DNA from: an uncultured Muribaculaceae bacterium
Lineage (GTDB): Bacteria > Bacteroidota > Bacteroidia > Bacteroidales > Muribaculaceae
Direction of reading: 5' to 3'
Assembly: GCA_910583675.1 (NCBI GenBank)
Contig: CAJTYH010000001.1
Span: 124,001-188,000 of the forward strand
Length of the DNA: 64,000 nt
Shown here piece after piece: positions 1 to 8,809 of this stretch (its first letter is position 1; the number at the start of each line of letters is the position of its first letter). A program made the translations under genes and the position numbers. The notes under the pieces are model-generated. The model did no database searches. It was given only the letters and a program-made list of their open reading frames with translations, and was not told where the DNA came from.

Positions 1-1571
1 CGGAACCCCTCGCGGTCGCCGTCGGGGAGGTGGCGGCTCATGGAGTAGGAGAAGAGGCCGCCGTCAACGAATACCTCCACCGATGTGCGGTCGATGTAGA
101 TGTCGGCAGTCAGTTCCATGCTTGTGGGATCCTGGGGGGAATAGTGGTTGCCGTTGATGGTGGTGCCGTTGAGGTCGTAGTCCACGAGGCGCTGTCCGGC
201 GAGGCAGATTGACGCGTCTGTGGCATGCGACAGGTGCAGGGTGGCACGCACACGCAGACGGTCGGCATCCGAGAATTTTTCAAGCGCCTTGTTGGCCTGA
301 TCCTGCGAGAGGTTGGTCCATGATCCTGCCGGCTTGCAGAGGCTCTCCACCTCCTTTACCGGGGTGCTTATCAGGCGCACGCCGTCCTTGGTGGTGCGCA
401 GCGACAGTTCCGTGGGGAGGAGCATTATACCGTTGAACGGCATGCCGGGGTGCCCAAGCCGTCCCCATCCGATTTGGATGCGTCGTCCGTCGGTTTCCGG
501 CACGTTGTTGAAGGTCTGGGCGGCATAGATGGTGCCCGCGCAGTTGCGGTGTTTTCCGGAACGCGGTGTGAACTTCTCCCCGTCGAAGTCTCCGAGCATG
601 TATGTGCCGGAAGCCCCGTACATCACCCATAGCATGTTGCCCTTGTCGCCGTCCACCGGCAGCGGGAACAGCTCGGGGCACTCCCAGAAGCCGGTCACGT
701 GGCTCTTGTAAGTCCAGTCGCGCAGATTCTGTGAGGTGTAGATCGAATGGCCGTCGCGCTCGTTGAGCACCATTACCCAATGGTCTCCGTAACGGAACAT
801 TTTGGGGTCGCGCGTGTCGTGCGTGTCCCATATCTCCTTGCTGTTGACGACGGGATTCCCCTCGTATTTGGTGAATGTGCGCCCGTTGTCGGTGCTGTAG
901 GCTATCCCTTGCATCTGGCGGTCGTCATTGTTGATGGTATATGCCGCTACCATTGCCGGTTCCTTCTTGGAGCCGAATCCCGAGTCGTTGTCATGGTCGA
1001 TCACTGCCGAACCGGAGAACATCGTGCCCATATGGTCGGGATGGAGCGCGGTGGGCAGTTCCTTCCAATGCACGAGGTCGGTGCTTACGGCATGTCCCCA
1101 GTGCATGTTTTCCCAGTCGCGTTCATAGGGGTTGTGCTGGTAGTAGAGATGGTATTCCCCGTTGTGGTATACCAGACCGTTGGGGTCGTTTATCCAGCCT
1201 CGGCGCGTGGTGAAGTGGAATTGCGGACGGTTCTTCTCGTGGTACATCTGCGATTCCCCGTGGATGGTATCCGCCTGATAGATGGCATCCATCCCTTTTG
1301 TCCCGTCGGGATACTTGATGGTCAACTTCTTCCCTTTCAAGGCCGATATGTCCTTGAACACCCAGTACTCGGCCTCTCCCGGCGCTATACGCGCCACGAT
1401 GGGCAGCGGATCCATCCCCTTGGCTTCGAGCGTGAGGCGTGTCCTGTCCACGCTGTGCGAAATCGGGATATTGAGGTAATTCCCGGTCACCTTCATGGTC
1501 ATCTCTGCACCGTGGATGGCGCATCCGGCCGACAGTCCTGCGGCCAATAATATCAATTTGCTATATCGCAT
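1..1571 (-). CDS. GH32 fructan hydrolase lipoprotein (levanase/fructanase type), C-terminus cut by window edge
   Basis: The visible 523 residues form a five-bladed-propeller GH32 enzyme that hydrolyses beta-fructosidic bonds in levan, inulin or sucrose. Catalytic motifs read from the sequence: WINDPNG at about residues 126-132 (nucleophile D129), RDP at 254-256 (transition-state stabiliser D255) and WECPELF with acid/base E297. The N-terminus has a signal peptide ending in a lipobox-like SAGC, so the enzyme is probably a lipoprotein. Residues ~25-115 form an extra N-terminal beta domain like the DUF4980 module of Bacteroidetes GH32 enzymes. The C-terminal beta-sandwich is only partly visible and the stop codon lies outside the window. 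A TAACTTTG -7 element lies upstream (1613-1620, minus). Substrate (levan or inulin) cannot be decided from motifs; GH32 membership is very secure. Confidence 0.95.
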   Translation of the reverse strand, partial: MRYSKLILLAAGLSAGCAIHGAEMTMKVTGNYLNIPISHSVDRTRLTLEAKGMDPLPIVARIAPGEAEYWVFKDISALKGKKLTIKYPDGTKGMDAIYQADTIHGESQMYHEKNRPQFHFTTRRGWINDPNGLVYHNGEYHLYYQHNPYERDWENMHWGHAVSTDLVHWKELPTALHPDHMGTMFSGSAVIDHDNDSGFGSKKEPAMVAAYTINNDDRQMQGIAYSTDNGRTFTKYEGNPVVNSKEIWDTHDTRDPKMFRYGDHWVMVLNERDGHSIYTSQNLRDWTYKSHVTGFWECPELFPLPVDGDKGNMLWVMYGASGTYMLGDFDGEKFTPRSGKHRNCAGTIYAAQTFNNVPETDGRRIQIGWGRLGHPGMPFNGIMLLPTELSLRTTKDGVRLISTPVKEVESLCKPAGSWTNLSQDQANKALEKFSDADRLRVRATLHLSHATDASICLAGQRLVDYDLNGTTINGNHYSPQDPTSMELTADIYIDRTSVEVFVDGGLFSYSMSRHLPDGDREGF

Positions 1572-1612
1572 GGTATTGATTTTTTGGTTATTCTAATGAT
1601 TGGTTATTTTTG

Positions 1613-1620
1613 CAAAGTTA
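1613..1620 (-). promoter_or_regulatory. Bacteroidetes -7 element of the GH32 gene
   Basis: On the minus strand this reads TAACTTTG, an exact match to the TAnnTTTG -7 consensus, 42 bp upstream of the GH32 ATG. No clear TTTG is seen at the expected -33 position. Confidence 0.6.
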
Positions 1621-1670
1621 GTAAAACCGGAATTACCCAGAGGAATAAAAATCGTGCATGCATTATTATT

Positions 1671-1709
1671 TTTGTTGCATTGGCCTTGATTGGTTACCTT
1701 TGCGGTAAC
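1671..1709 (+). promoter_or_regulatory. Promoter of the CobW-family gene, overlapped by an inverted repeat (candidate metal-responsive operator)
   Basis: TTTG at 1671-1674 and TACCTTTG at 1695-1702 match the Bacteroidetes -33/-7 promoter with normal spacing. The -7 element lies inside an inverted repeat, GTTACC (1693-1698), five bases, GGTAAC (1704-1709), so a repressor bound there would block initiation. Because the downstream gene is a metallochaperone-type GTPase, a Zur/Fur-type regulator is a reasonable guess, but the site matches no operator I can name. Confidence 0.65.
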
Positions 1710-1723
1710 AAAACAGAAGTGAT

Positions 1724-2986
1724 ATGATTGCAAATGAAATACCGGTATTGCTGCTTACCGGCTATCTCGGGAGTGGAAAGACAACGTTGCTCAACCGCAT
1801 CCTTGCCAACCGTCGCGGCATAAGATTCGCCGTAGTAGTGAATGACATCGGCGAGGTCAACATAGATGCCGCACTCATACAGAAAGGGGGAGTGGTCGGT
1901 TCGCCGGACGGTGCCGGCGACCTTGTGGCGCTCCAGAACGGGTGCATCTGCTGCACGCTCCAGACAGATCTTATTGAACAGCTTACGCAGCTTGCCTCTG
2001 CCGGGCGTTTCGACTACATAGTGGTTGAGGCGAGCGGCATATGCGATCCGGCTCCTATCGCGCAGACCATATCGTCCATACGCGCCATGCTTCCGGAGGA
2101 TTACGAGGGTGCCGTTCCGGTGCTTGACTGCGTCGTTACGGTCGTTGATGCGCTGCGCATGCAGAGCGAGTTCGCCTGTGGCCAGCGGCTTGTCGGGCGC
2201 AAACCGGCTGAGGACGATATAGAGAGCCTCGTGATACAGCAGATAGAGTTCTGCAATGTGGTGTTGCTTAACAAGATCTCCGAGGTGACACCTCAGGAGG
2301 GAGAGCGTGTGCGCGCCATCATCCGCGCACTGCAGCCTAAGGCACACATTATAGAATGCGATTATGCCGATGTGGATCTTGACAGCATCATAGGCACAGG
2401 CATGTTTGACTTTGAAGAGGTTGCCACTTCCGCGACGTGGATCCGCGAGATAGAGCACCGCGACGAGCCACACCATTTTGAAGAGGAGGAATCCCATGGT
2501 CATCATCACCACCATGATTACGACCACGACCATGACCATGAGGAATCATGCCCCGGCGGTGAGCATTGCACTTGCGGCCACCACCATCATCATCACCATG
2601 GAGGCCATGCCGAGGAATACGGCATAGAGACCATGGTGTATTACCGTCGTGCACCTTTCGACCTAAACAAGTTCGATCGCTTTGTGGCCACGCAATGGCC
2701 GTCCAATATCATACGTGCCAAGGGCATACTTTATTTTTCGCATAATCGCGACATGTGCTACCTCTTCGAACAGGCTGGTGTCCAGAAAAACCTCTCCGAG
2801 TCGGGGCTATGGTTTGCCACAGCCCCGCAGGAGGAGCTACAACGCCTCATGGCCACCGATCCCACCCTGCGCATGGACTGGGACGAAACCTACGGCGACC
2901 GCATGGTGAAGCTCGTCTTCATCGGGCTGCACCTCGACCGCCCCGCCCTCACCGCCTCCCTTGATGCCTGCCTCTCCCCCTTCTGA
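1724..2986 (+). CDS. CobW/G3E-family GTPase, putative zinc metallochaperone
   Basis: 420-residue member of the COG0523 branch of the G3E P-loop GTPases (YjiA, YeiR, ZNG1 relatives), cytoplasmic proteins that deliver metal, mostly zinc, to client enzymes. Seen: Walker A GYLGSGKT at residues 13-20, the metal-binding CICC motif (C74, C76, C77), a His/Asp/Glu-rich stretch at about 245-295 with several runs of histidine, and a C-terminal CobW_C domain (about 300-415). The ATG at 1724 is the first start after the promoter and leaves a short leader. There is no cobalamin biosynthesis gene nearby, which favours a metal chaperone over a cobalt-insertion role. The palindrome over its promoter suggests regulation by metal availability (inference). 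Confidence 0.9.
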   Translation: MIANEIPVLLLTGYLGSGKTTLLNRILANRRGIRFAVVVNDIGEVNIDAALIQKGGVVGSPDGAGDLVALQNGCICCTLQTDLIEQLTQLASAGRFDYIVVEASGICDPAPIAQTISSIRAMLPEDYEGAVPVLDCVVTVVDALRMQSEFACGQRLVGRKPAEDDIESLVIQQIEFCNVVLLNKISEVTPQEGERVRAIIRALQPKAHIIECDYADVDLDSIIGTGMFDFEEVATSATWIREIEHRDEPHHFEEEESHGHHHHHDYDHDHDHEESCPGGEHCTCGHHHHHHHGGHAEEYGIETMVYYRRAPFDLNKFDRFVATQWPSNIIRAKGILYFSHNRDMCYLFEQAGVQKNLSESGLWFATAPQEELQRLMATDPTLRMDWDETYGDRMVKLVFIGLHLDRPALTASLDACLSPF

Positions 2987-3005
2987 TCCATTTTTAAATT
3001 TTGCG

Positions 3006-3013
3006 TAACTTTG
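3006..3013 (+). promoter_or_regulatory. -7 element of the GH43-type gene
   Basis: TAACTTTG, 25 bp before the ATG at 3038. The -33 region is poor (TCTG at 2982-2985). It lies in the 51-bp gap after the CobW gene, so this gene can be transcribed on its own. Confidence 0.55.
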
Positions 3014-3037
3014 TCAATAATACCATAGATTAGACAG

Positions 3038-4012
3038 ATGAGAAAACTGATTTCATTGATAGCGCTGCTATTTTGTGTCGGGGCATATGCAGCCGCTCCG
3101 CAGATGATGTATGGCGACACAACGCGTATAGGGTTGCCGCATTGCAAGGATCCGCATGTGGTCAACTTCAATGGGCGCTACCTGATGTATTACTCCCTAC
3201 CCCCTTATCGCGACAATCCCCACTCCGGGTGGAACATCGGCATTGCCGAAAGCAAGGATCTCATCAACTGGACGAAGGTGGGGGAGATCACCCCGGGCGC
3301 CGGTGCAGAGTATGAGAAAAAGGGGTTGTGCGCTCCCGGTGCGCTTGTGCGCGACGGGGTGGTGCATCTCTTCTATCAGACATACGGCAACCGCGAGAAG
3401 GATGCCATATGCCACGCAACTTCCACCGACGGGATAAACTTCACCCGCGACGCATCCAATCCAATATTCCATCCCACCGGCGACTGGAACTGCGGTCGTG
3501 CCATAGATGCCGAGGTGGCGGAGTTCAAAGGGAAATATTACCTCTATTTCGCCACGCGCGACAAGGAATTCCGCAACCAGATACAGGGGGTGGCTGTGGC
3601 TCCCGGAGACACTGATTTCAGCCGCGATGACTGGCAGCTGGCGATAGACGCTCCGATCCTGGTGCCGGAACTTCCATGGGAGGGGGAATGCATAGAAGGC
3701 GCTTCAATTGCCCGCAAGGGTGACAAACTCTTCATGTTCTATGCCGGTGCATACAACAACGCTCCGCAGCAGATCGGTGTGGCGGAGAGCACCGACGGAG
3801 TGCACTGGACACGCATGTCCGACGAGCCTTTCATGCCCAACGGCAAGCCCGGCGAGTGGAATTCAAGCGAGTCGGGGCATCCGCACCTCTTTACCGACAA
3901 CGACGGCTCCACCTACCTTTTCTTCCAAGGCAACAACGACCACGGGCGCACATGGTACATAACCAATGTGAAGGTTCTCTGGAAGGACGGCAAGCCCTAT
4001 TGGGTCAGGTAA
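3038..4012 (+). CDS. Secreted GH43-type five-bladed beta-propeller glycosidase
   Basis: 324-residue protein with a signal peptide (cleavage near AYA/AAP, residues 17-21) and a propeller of the GH43/GH32 superfamily. The three acidic residues expected in GH43 are present: D38 in KDPHV (base), D157 in AIDAEV (pKa modulator) and E220 in ECIEGAS (acid). Repeated blade motifs of the type YYLYFAT and LFMFYAG support the fold. Length is close to a single-domain GH43. The substrate is unknown; arabinose, xylose, galactose or fructose-type links are all possible in this superfamily. The GH32 gene 1.5 kb away is on the other strand and gives only weak support for a joint fructan role. Confidence 0.8.
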   Translation: MRKLISLIALLFCVGAYAAAPQMMYGDTTRIGLPHCKDPHVVNFNGRYLMYYSLPPYRDNPHSGWNIGIAESKDLINWTKVGEITPGAGAEYEKKGLCAPGALVRDGVVHLFYQTYGNREKDAICHATSTDGINFTRDASNPIFHPTGDWNCGRAIDAEVAEFKGKYYLYFATRDKEFRNQIQGVAVAPGDTDFSRDDWQLAIDAPILVPELPWEGECIEGASIARKGDKLFMFYAGAYNNAPQQIGVAESTDGVHWTRMSDEPFMPNGKPGEWNSSESGHPHLFTDNDGSTYLFFQGNNDHGRTWYITNVKVLWKDGKPYWVR

Positions 4013-4047
4013 AAAACTTGCTGACGCTTCCAATCACAGGAAATACG

Positions 4048-4094
4048 GATCGTCCCCCTCAGGATCGCTATTATGCGCCTTGAGGGGGACGATC
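4048..4094. terminator. Bidirectional terminator hairpin between converging genes
   Basis: A perfect 14-bp stem (4048-4061 with 4081-4094), G/C-rich, sits between the end of the GH43-type gene (+) and the end of the MFS gene (-). It can serve both. The T-run on the plus side is weak. Confidence 0.65.
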
Positions 4095-4114
4095 ATTCTT
4101 ATAAAGCCGGAATG

Positions 4115-5455
4115 TTATTCCGGAGCCTTTGTGCCGGAAGCGGCAGGATTGGAGTTCTTGGAGTAGTTCGGGTCGGCTTCAAAAACGAACGAATGACGTT
4201 TCCAGATGGCTATGGCGAGTATGCCTACAACCACAAATCCGTTGAATATGAATGAGAAGTTCGGATCTGCCGATGCGTCGAAGAGCCGTTTCATTGCGTT
4301 TACGATAAAAGGCACCATGGATATTCCGATATAGTTGCAGGTAAGCAGATATGCGAAATACTGTGTCGATTTCGCGGTATTCGGAGCCACGTAGGAGGTC
4401 TTGTCGTAGATCACAGGTTGTACGACACCGTATCCGAGTCCCATGAGGAACACGCCGGCGATGTATGCCCAGTAATGATGTATGCCACCTACGAGGAACA
4501 GTCCGGCTATGCAAGTGAATATGGCCAGCTGCATGGTCTTGTCCTTGAAAAAGTCGATTATGCGGGTAAGCAAGAATCCCGATATGGTGGCTGACGTAAA
4601 GAACATGGCGGTGGCCACTCCTACATCGCCCGTGGACAGCCCGTAGTGCTTCATGGAGAAAGGCAGGTAATATGATACTACTTCCGTGGCGTATGTCATT
4701 CCGAAATACAATGCCATTATTCCGAAAAGCAACATCAGTGCGGTGTGTCCCTGGAAATGGAAGTTTGGTGTTGGCGCCTTATGTATGGTCTTTGCAGTCT
4801 TTATGTCATCGTCAGATGGTATGACAGGTTCCTTGTGAGGTTCCAGGGGAGGACCCGGATTGACTGTCTTGTGGGAATCTATATACTTCCCGGTCATAAA
4901 TGGTATGAGAACAAGGGGTATGACGGGCACCATGTACACGATGAATGCATAATGCCAGTTGAGCGATGCTATCCAGCCTACAAACAGAGTGGCGAATATG
5001 ACTGAGAAGTTAGACAGGCTCGATTTCATGCCGAGCTGTTTGGTTCGAGCCTTCCCGACGAAATACTGGGAGATGAGGCTTGCCGCCAATGGTATGACCA
5101 GACCGCATCCCACTCCGAGCAGACAGCTTAGGAGTATCAGTTCTATCATCGAGTCCGCAAAGAAATAGAGTATGCCGGTGAGGGCATAAAGTCCCAGGCC
5201 TATGCCCAGTATGAACATCTGGTTCTTGGGGGTGCATATTTTCCCCGAGCAGAGTATGAACGGGATCGTAACGAGATTCGGGAGCACCGTCAGGAGTTGG
5301 ATCTCAAGCTCCGTCACGTTATGGAACACTTCATTGAGCTTCCCCATTATGGGTGAGATTGCAAGCCCCGGCAGATTTACCGTCAGGGAGATGGAAAGTA
5401 TCGCCACGAGTGAGATCAGCGGTATTTTCCCGTATCCTGTTTCTACATATTTCAT
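4115..5455 (-). CDS. MFS transporter (paralogue of the transporter at 7238)
   Basis: 446-residue major facilitator superfamily protein with about 12 hydrophobic segments and a charged, Pro-rich cytoplasmic loop at about residues 190-235 between the two six-helix halves. The N-terminal segment containing PGLAISPIMG is nearly the same as in the MFS gene at 7238, so the two are related and probably carry similar substrates. It is transcribed away from the porin/MFS/PLB-like operon and shares a 409-bp divergent regulatory region with it. The substrate cannot be read from the sequence. The start at 5455 gives a normal short N-terminus before the first helix. Confidence 0.9.
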   Translation of the reverse strand: MKYVETGYGKIPLISLVAILSISLTVNLPGLAISPIMGKLNEVFHNVTELEIQLLTVLPNLVTIPFILCSGKICTPKNQMFILGIGLGLYALTGILYFFADSMIELILLSCLLGVGCGLVIPLAASLISQYFVGKARTKQLGMKSSLSNFSVIFATLFVGWIASLNWHYAFIVYMVPVIPLVLIPFMTGKYIDSHKTVNPGPPLEPHKEPVIPSDDDIKTAKTIHKAPTPNFHFQGHTALMLLFGIMALYFGMTYATEVVSYYLPFSMKHYGLSTGDVGVATAMFFTSATISGFLLTRIIDFFKDKTMQLAIFTCIAGLFLVGGIHHYWAYIAGVFLMGLGYGVVQPVIYDKTSYVAPNTAKSTQYFAYLLTCNYIGISMVPFIVNAMKRLFDASADPNFSFIFNGFVVVGILAIAIWKRHSFVFEADPNYSKNSNPAASGTKAPE

Positions 5456-5864
5456 AATATGGAATAGTTGATTGTGAGTGTTGTTTTTTGTTATGTGCGG
5501 GAGGGGGCTGGATTAACTGGCGAAACTGTAAATTAACGGTATGTCATGTCGTATCATATGCGCTGCCTGAATGACAGGCTATGTAATAATAACACCATCA
5601 GCAATGTAGGGTTCATCTTGTGTGATAATAAAAATTAGTGTTAATCAGCAACTTTTGAGGAATGTGGTTGTTCTTTCTACAAGGAGGCTTATTTACTTGC
5701 TTTTACTGCTGATCAATGGCAATACATTTGAGTATTATAGAGATTACGTGAGTATTAGAGACATTACGAATTACAAAACATTAGGGATTGTCTGAAATCT
5801 TCAGGAGGGACGAGTTTTACGCTTGAACGATTTTCGTCGGATCTTCTAATCAAATGCACACAAA
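5456..5864. promoter_or_regulatory. Divergent intergenic region between the MFS gene and the porin operon
   Basis: 409 bp without a gene. It holds a plus-strand -7 element TACATTTG at 5723-5730 with TTG at 5697-5699. A tandem pair of 20-bp imperfect direct repeats (5730-5749 and 5750-5769, each starting GAGTATTA) follows directly, and a long AT-rich leader continues to the porin ATG. No TAnnTTTG match was found for the minus-strand MFS gene. The repeats may bind a regulator of the operon (inference). Confidence 0.5.
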
Positions 5865-7205
5865 ATGAAAAAAATTATTTATCCGCTCGTCCTCCTCGGC
5901 ATATCCGTGGCAATCCCCGGTGCCTATGCCGATGACAGTATCGCCGCAGAAGAGGGCTCTTCCAGGTTGGAGTTCAGGCGCACAGATGCCGAGACGGCGC
6001 ACATACTTTTGCGCTCGCGCCCGCAGGAACCTCAGGCCGTTCCTGTTCCGAAATTTGTAGTTAAATCCTCCAACAACAAGTTCATAATGACTATAGGAGG
6101 AATGATAAACCCCATACTCGGCTATGACATAGGCAACAACCTCTACAAGCAAGCCGGTGCGGGGATCAGCTTCGTGACATCCGCCATTCCCGTTCCAGCC
6201 CAAAAAGGCCACAAGGGCGATTTCTATATCAATCCCATAAACGGATCTGTCGATCTGCAGGTGGTCGGGCTTGCCGGCACCCCCGACGAGATCTCCGGCT
6301 ATGTAAAGGCGGGGACTGACGGCATCACCTCAAGCCTGGTTCTTCAACGCGCGTATGTGTCATGGCGCAACATTACCGCCGGCATGAAGCTGACGCTGTT
6401 TCAGGATGCATATGCATGCCAGCCCCCGACCATCGACCCCGAAGGGCCGTCAGGTTGTGTGTCCAATGTCGCCTACGAGATAGGTTATACATCCCCATCC
6501 TACAACGGGTTCCGTTTTGCTGCCGCAGTTGACATGCCGTCGTTCTATTCGTCCAAGGGATACTATCGCGGCAAGGACTATCCCGAGTTTGACGGGGTAC
6601 AGGTGACGGACTATGCCGATGCCGAGCAGCTCGTACCAGACATTCCGCTTTGGGTGGAATATTCCCGTTCGCAATGGAACCGTATCCGTCTGTCGGGTAT
6701 CATCCGCAATTTCGCTTATCGCGATCTCGTGGCCGACAAGACGCGGCATATGGTCGGATGGGGAGTCATGCTGTCCGGCAACCTCAATCCGGTCAAGCCA
6801 CTCATATTTTATCTTCAGCTGGCATATGGGAAAGGGATAGGCAATTATCTTCAGGATATAGCGGGGAAGCCTCTTTCATTCATTCCGGACGATTCACGAC
6901 CCGGACGCATGACCGCCTCCCCGATGATGGGCGCGAACGTCGGGGTTACCTACAATGTGAATTCCCGCTTGCAGTTCAACGCCATGTTTTCCGAGTCACG
7001 GATATGGCATGTCGGCGCATACGCCGACAATTTGCCAGAGGCACAGAATTACAAATATGCACTTTATGGAGCCGTGAACTGTTTCTATAACATAACCCCT
7101 TATCTGCAGTGGGGCATAGAATACCTGTGGGGGCACCGGCAGACATGGAACATTGGAGGCGCGCACGACAGCCGCATACAGACACAGCTCGCCTTTACTT
7201 TCTGA
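5865..7205 (+). CDS. DcaP-like outer-membrane porin
   Basis: 446 residues with a signal peptide (cleavage near AYA/DDS, residue ~22), a short charged linker at about 25-65, then alternating beta strands to the end. It terminates in LAFTF, the terminal aromatic residue typical of BAM-inserted barrels. The pattern (IGGMINPILGYDIG near the first strand, GYVKAG, LQRAYVSW) matches the DcaP-like trimeric porin family, whose Proteobacterial members take up small anionic organic compounds. It is first in an operon with an MFS transporter and two PLB-like hydrolases, which suggests the outer-membrane step of the same uptake route. The ATG at 5865 follows a long leader. Confidence 0.8.
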   Translation: MKKIIYPLVLLGISVAIPGAYADDSIAAEEGSSRLEFRRTDAETAHILLRSRPQEPQAVPVPKFVVKSSNNKFIMTIGGMINPILGYDIGNNLYKQAGAGISFVTSAIPVPAQKGHKGDFYINPINGSVDLQVVGLAGTPDEISGYVKAGTDGITSSLVLQRAYVSWRNITAGMKLTLFQDAYACQPPTIDPEGPSGCVSNVAYEIGYTSPSYNGFRFAAAVDMPSFYSSKGYYRGKDYPEFDGVQVTDYADAEQLVPDIPLWVEYSRSQWNRIRLSGIIRNFAYRDLVADKTRHMVGWGVMLSGNLNPVKPLIFYLQLAYGKGIGNYLQDIAGKPLSFIPDDSRPGRMTASPMMGANVGVTYNVNSRLQFNAMFSESRIWHVGAYADNLPEAQNYKYALYGAVNCFYNITPYLQWGIEYLWGHRQTWNIGGAHDSRIQTQLAFTF

Positions 7206-7237
7206 CAACAAGTTTTTAATTAATTCACGATACAACT

Positions 7238-8809
7238 ATGAGTGGCATTAAATCAGGCTACGGCAATGCGACATTGCCTATATGGGCCGTCTTCAACCTG
7301 TATGTGATTTTCATAATCACTTCCATTCCCGGTCTGGCCATCTCTCCGATCATGGGGGACCTTCAGAAGATCTTTCCTGGCACGAGTCAGCTTGAGACGC
7401 AATTCCTCACCTTGGGGCCTAACATTGCGGCGATACCCTTCGTGTTCCTCGGAGGATGGATCGGTACCAAGTTCAACAACATGAAACTGCTCAACTGGGC
7501 CTGCTTGTTCTATGGCATAGGTGGAGCCTTGTTCTTCCTGGCGCCCAACATGATCACCCTAATCATACTGAGCTTCCTGATCGGCATCGCCGCCGGCATA
7601 ATCTCGCCGCTTTCCACGGCTTTCATCGCAGACCTCTTCGGAGGCGAGAAGCGCACGCAGCAGTATGGCTACACTTCGGCCGTGCTTAACATGGTATTGA
7701 TGTTTTCGGTGATAGCCACCGGTTACCTTGCCAAGATCAACTGGCGTCTTCCGTTCCTGATCTACCTTTTGCCGTTCATTCCCTTGATTTTTGCCTCACG
7801 CTTCAAAAAATACATCAAGGAACCTGTGGATATCCGATCCACCGATGCATCCAAGACCGGGGTGAAGAAGGTGCACTACAAGTTCTCGGAGCAGGTGAAC
7901 ATGCCCATGCTCATACGTTATTGCATCTATTACTTCTTCATAACCCTGGTGATTGCTGCCATAAGCCTGTACATACCTTTCCGTTACACCAATTCGGGAA
8001 CCGCAGGTGACCTTACCTCCATCTTGTTCCTGGGTATAATGGCTTCCGGCTTCACCCTCAATTTCTGCTTGAAGATACTCAAGAACCATGTGGCCGTGGT
8101 TGTTATGGCTCTCATCGCTGCTGGTTTCGTGCTCATGAGCATTTCCAGCGACGCGGTGATCGTGGGGATCGGCATACTCATCGCCTCATATTTCTACGGC
8201 ATCGCACAGCCTTACTACTATGACCGGTTGTCGGTGGCCTCTACCCGTGTGGCTTTGACTTTGACCCTCGCATGGTTCGCGGTCATGGATTCCATAGGCA
8301 ACGTTGTCGCTCCTTTCATAATAGACGGGATTGCCAAGGTGTTCGGGGAATCCACTTCGAAGGATCCGGTTGTCGCGTTCAGGCTTTGCATGTACCTGTG
8401 CTTCATAGCTCTTGGTGTAGTGATAATAAGGCAGCTGATAGCGCGTAACAGGCATCCGAAGCCGGAAGTTGCCGCCAGTCAGGCTCCAGCTGACGCTCCG
8501 GTGGCCACTACGGCTGCTTCCGTGAATCCTATTCCTGCCGACATACCTCTGAAGGCGGTGGATTCCGATCAGAAGATAGAGTATGCGGCAAAGGCCGCCG
8601 TTACTGCGGCTGAAGAGGCCGACAAGGCCGCCGCAGCCGCAGCCACGGCCGCAGAGACTGCTGCCGCCGATGCCCGCAGCGCAAGCAAGGCTGCCGAACT
8701 TGCCGCCGATGCCATTTCACAGAAACAGGCATCCGTAGCCTCAAAGGCTCCTGATCCTTCTTCTGTCGGCGACAAACCGCAGAAGCCTGCCGGTGATAGC
8801 AACAAATGA
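7238..8809 (+). CDS. MFS transporter with an Ala-rich C-terminal extension
   Basis: 523-residue inner-membrane transporter. About 12 hydrophobic helices fill residues 10-405, and the N-terminal PGLAISPIMG stretch links it to the MFS gene at 4115. The last ~115 residues are unusual for MFS: a Pro/Ala linker followed, at about 450-505, by a highly Ala-rich segment with regularly spaced Lys, Glu and Asp, likely one long cytoplasmic helix. It starts 32 bp after the porin and its stop codon overlaps the first possible start of the PLB-like gene (ATGA), so translational coupling is likely. The context suggests it imports the substrate of the two hydrolases. Confidence 0.88.
   Translation: MSGIKSGYGNATLPIWAVFNLYVIFIITSIPGLAISPIMGDLQKIFPGTSQLETQFLTLGPNIAAIPFVFLGGWIGTKFNNMKLLNWACLFYGIGGALFFLAPNMITLIILSFLIGIAAGIISPLSTAFIADLFGGEKRTQQYGYTSAVLNMVLMFSVIATGYLAKINWRLPFLIYLLPFIPLIFASRFKKYIKEPVDIRSTDASKTGVKKVHYKFSEQVNMPMLIRYCIYYFFITLVIAAISLYIPFRYTNSGTAGDLTSILFLGIMASGFTLNFCLKILKNHVAVVVMALIAAGFVLMSISSDAVIVGIGILIASYFYGIAQPYYYDRLSVASTRVALTLTLAWFAVMDSIGNVVAPFIIDGIAKVFGESTSKDPVVAFRLCMYLCFIALGVVIIRQLIARNRHPKPEVAASQAPADAPVATTAASVNPIPADIPLKAVDSDQKIEYAAKAAVTAAEEADKAAAAAATAAETAAADARSASKAAELAADAISQKQASVASKAPDPSSVGDKPQKPAGDSNK

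Noticed and set aside
747..1550. 267-residue plus-strand frame
   Set aside because: It is antisense to the GH32 gene, whose catalytic motifs are clear; the frame has no recognisable domain.
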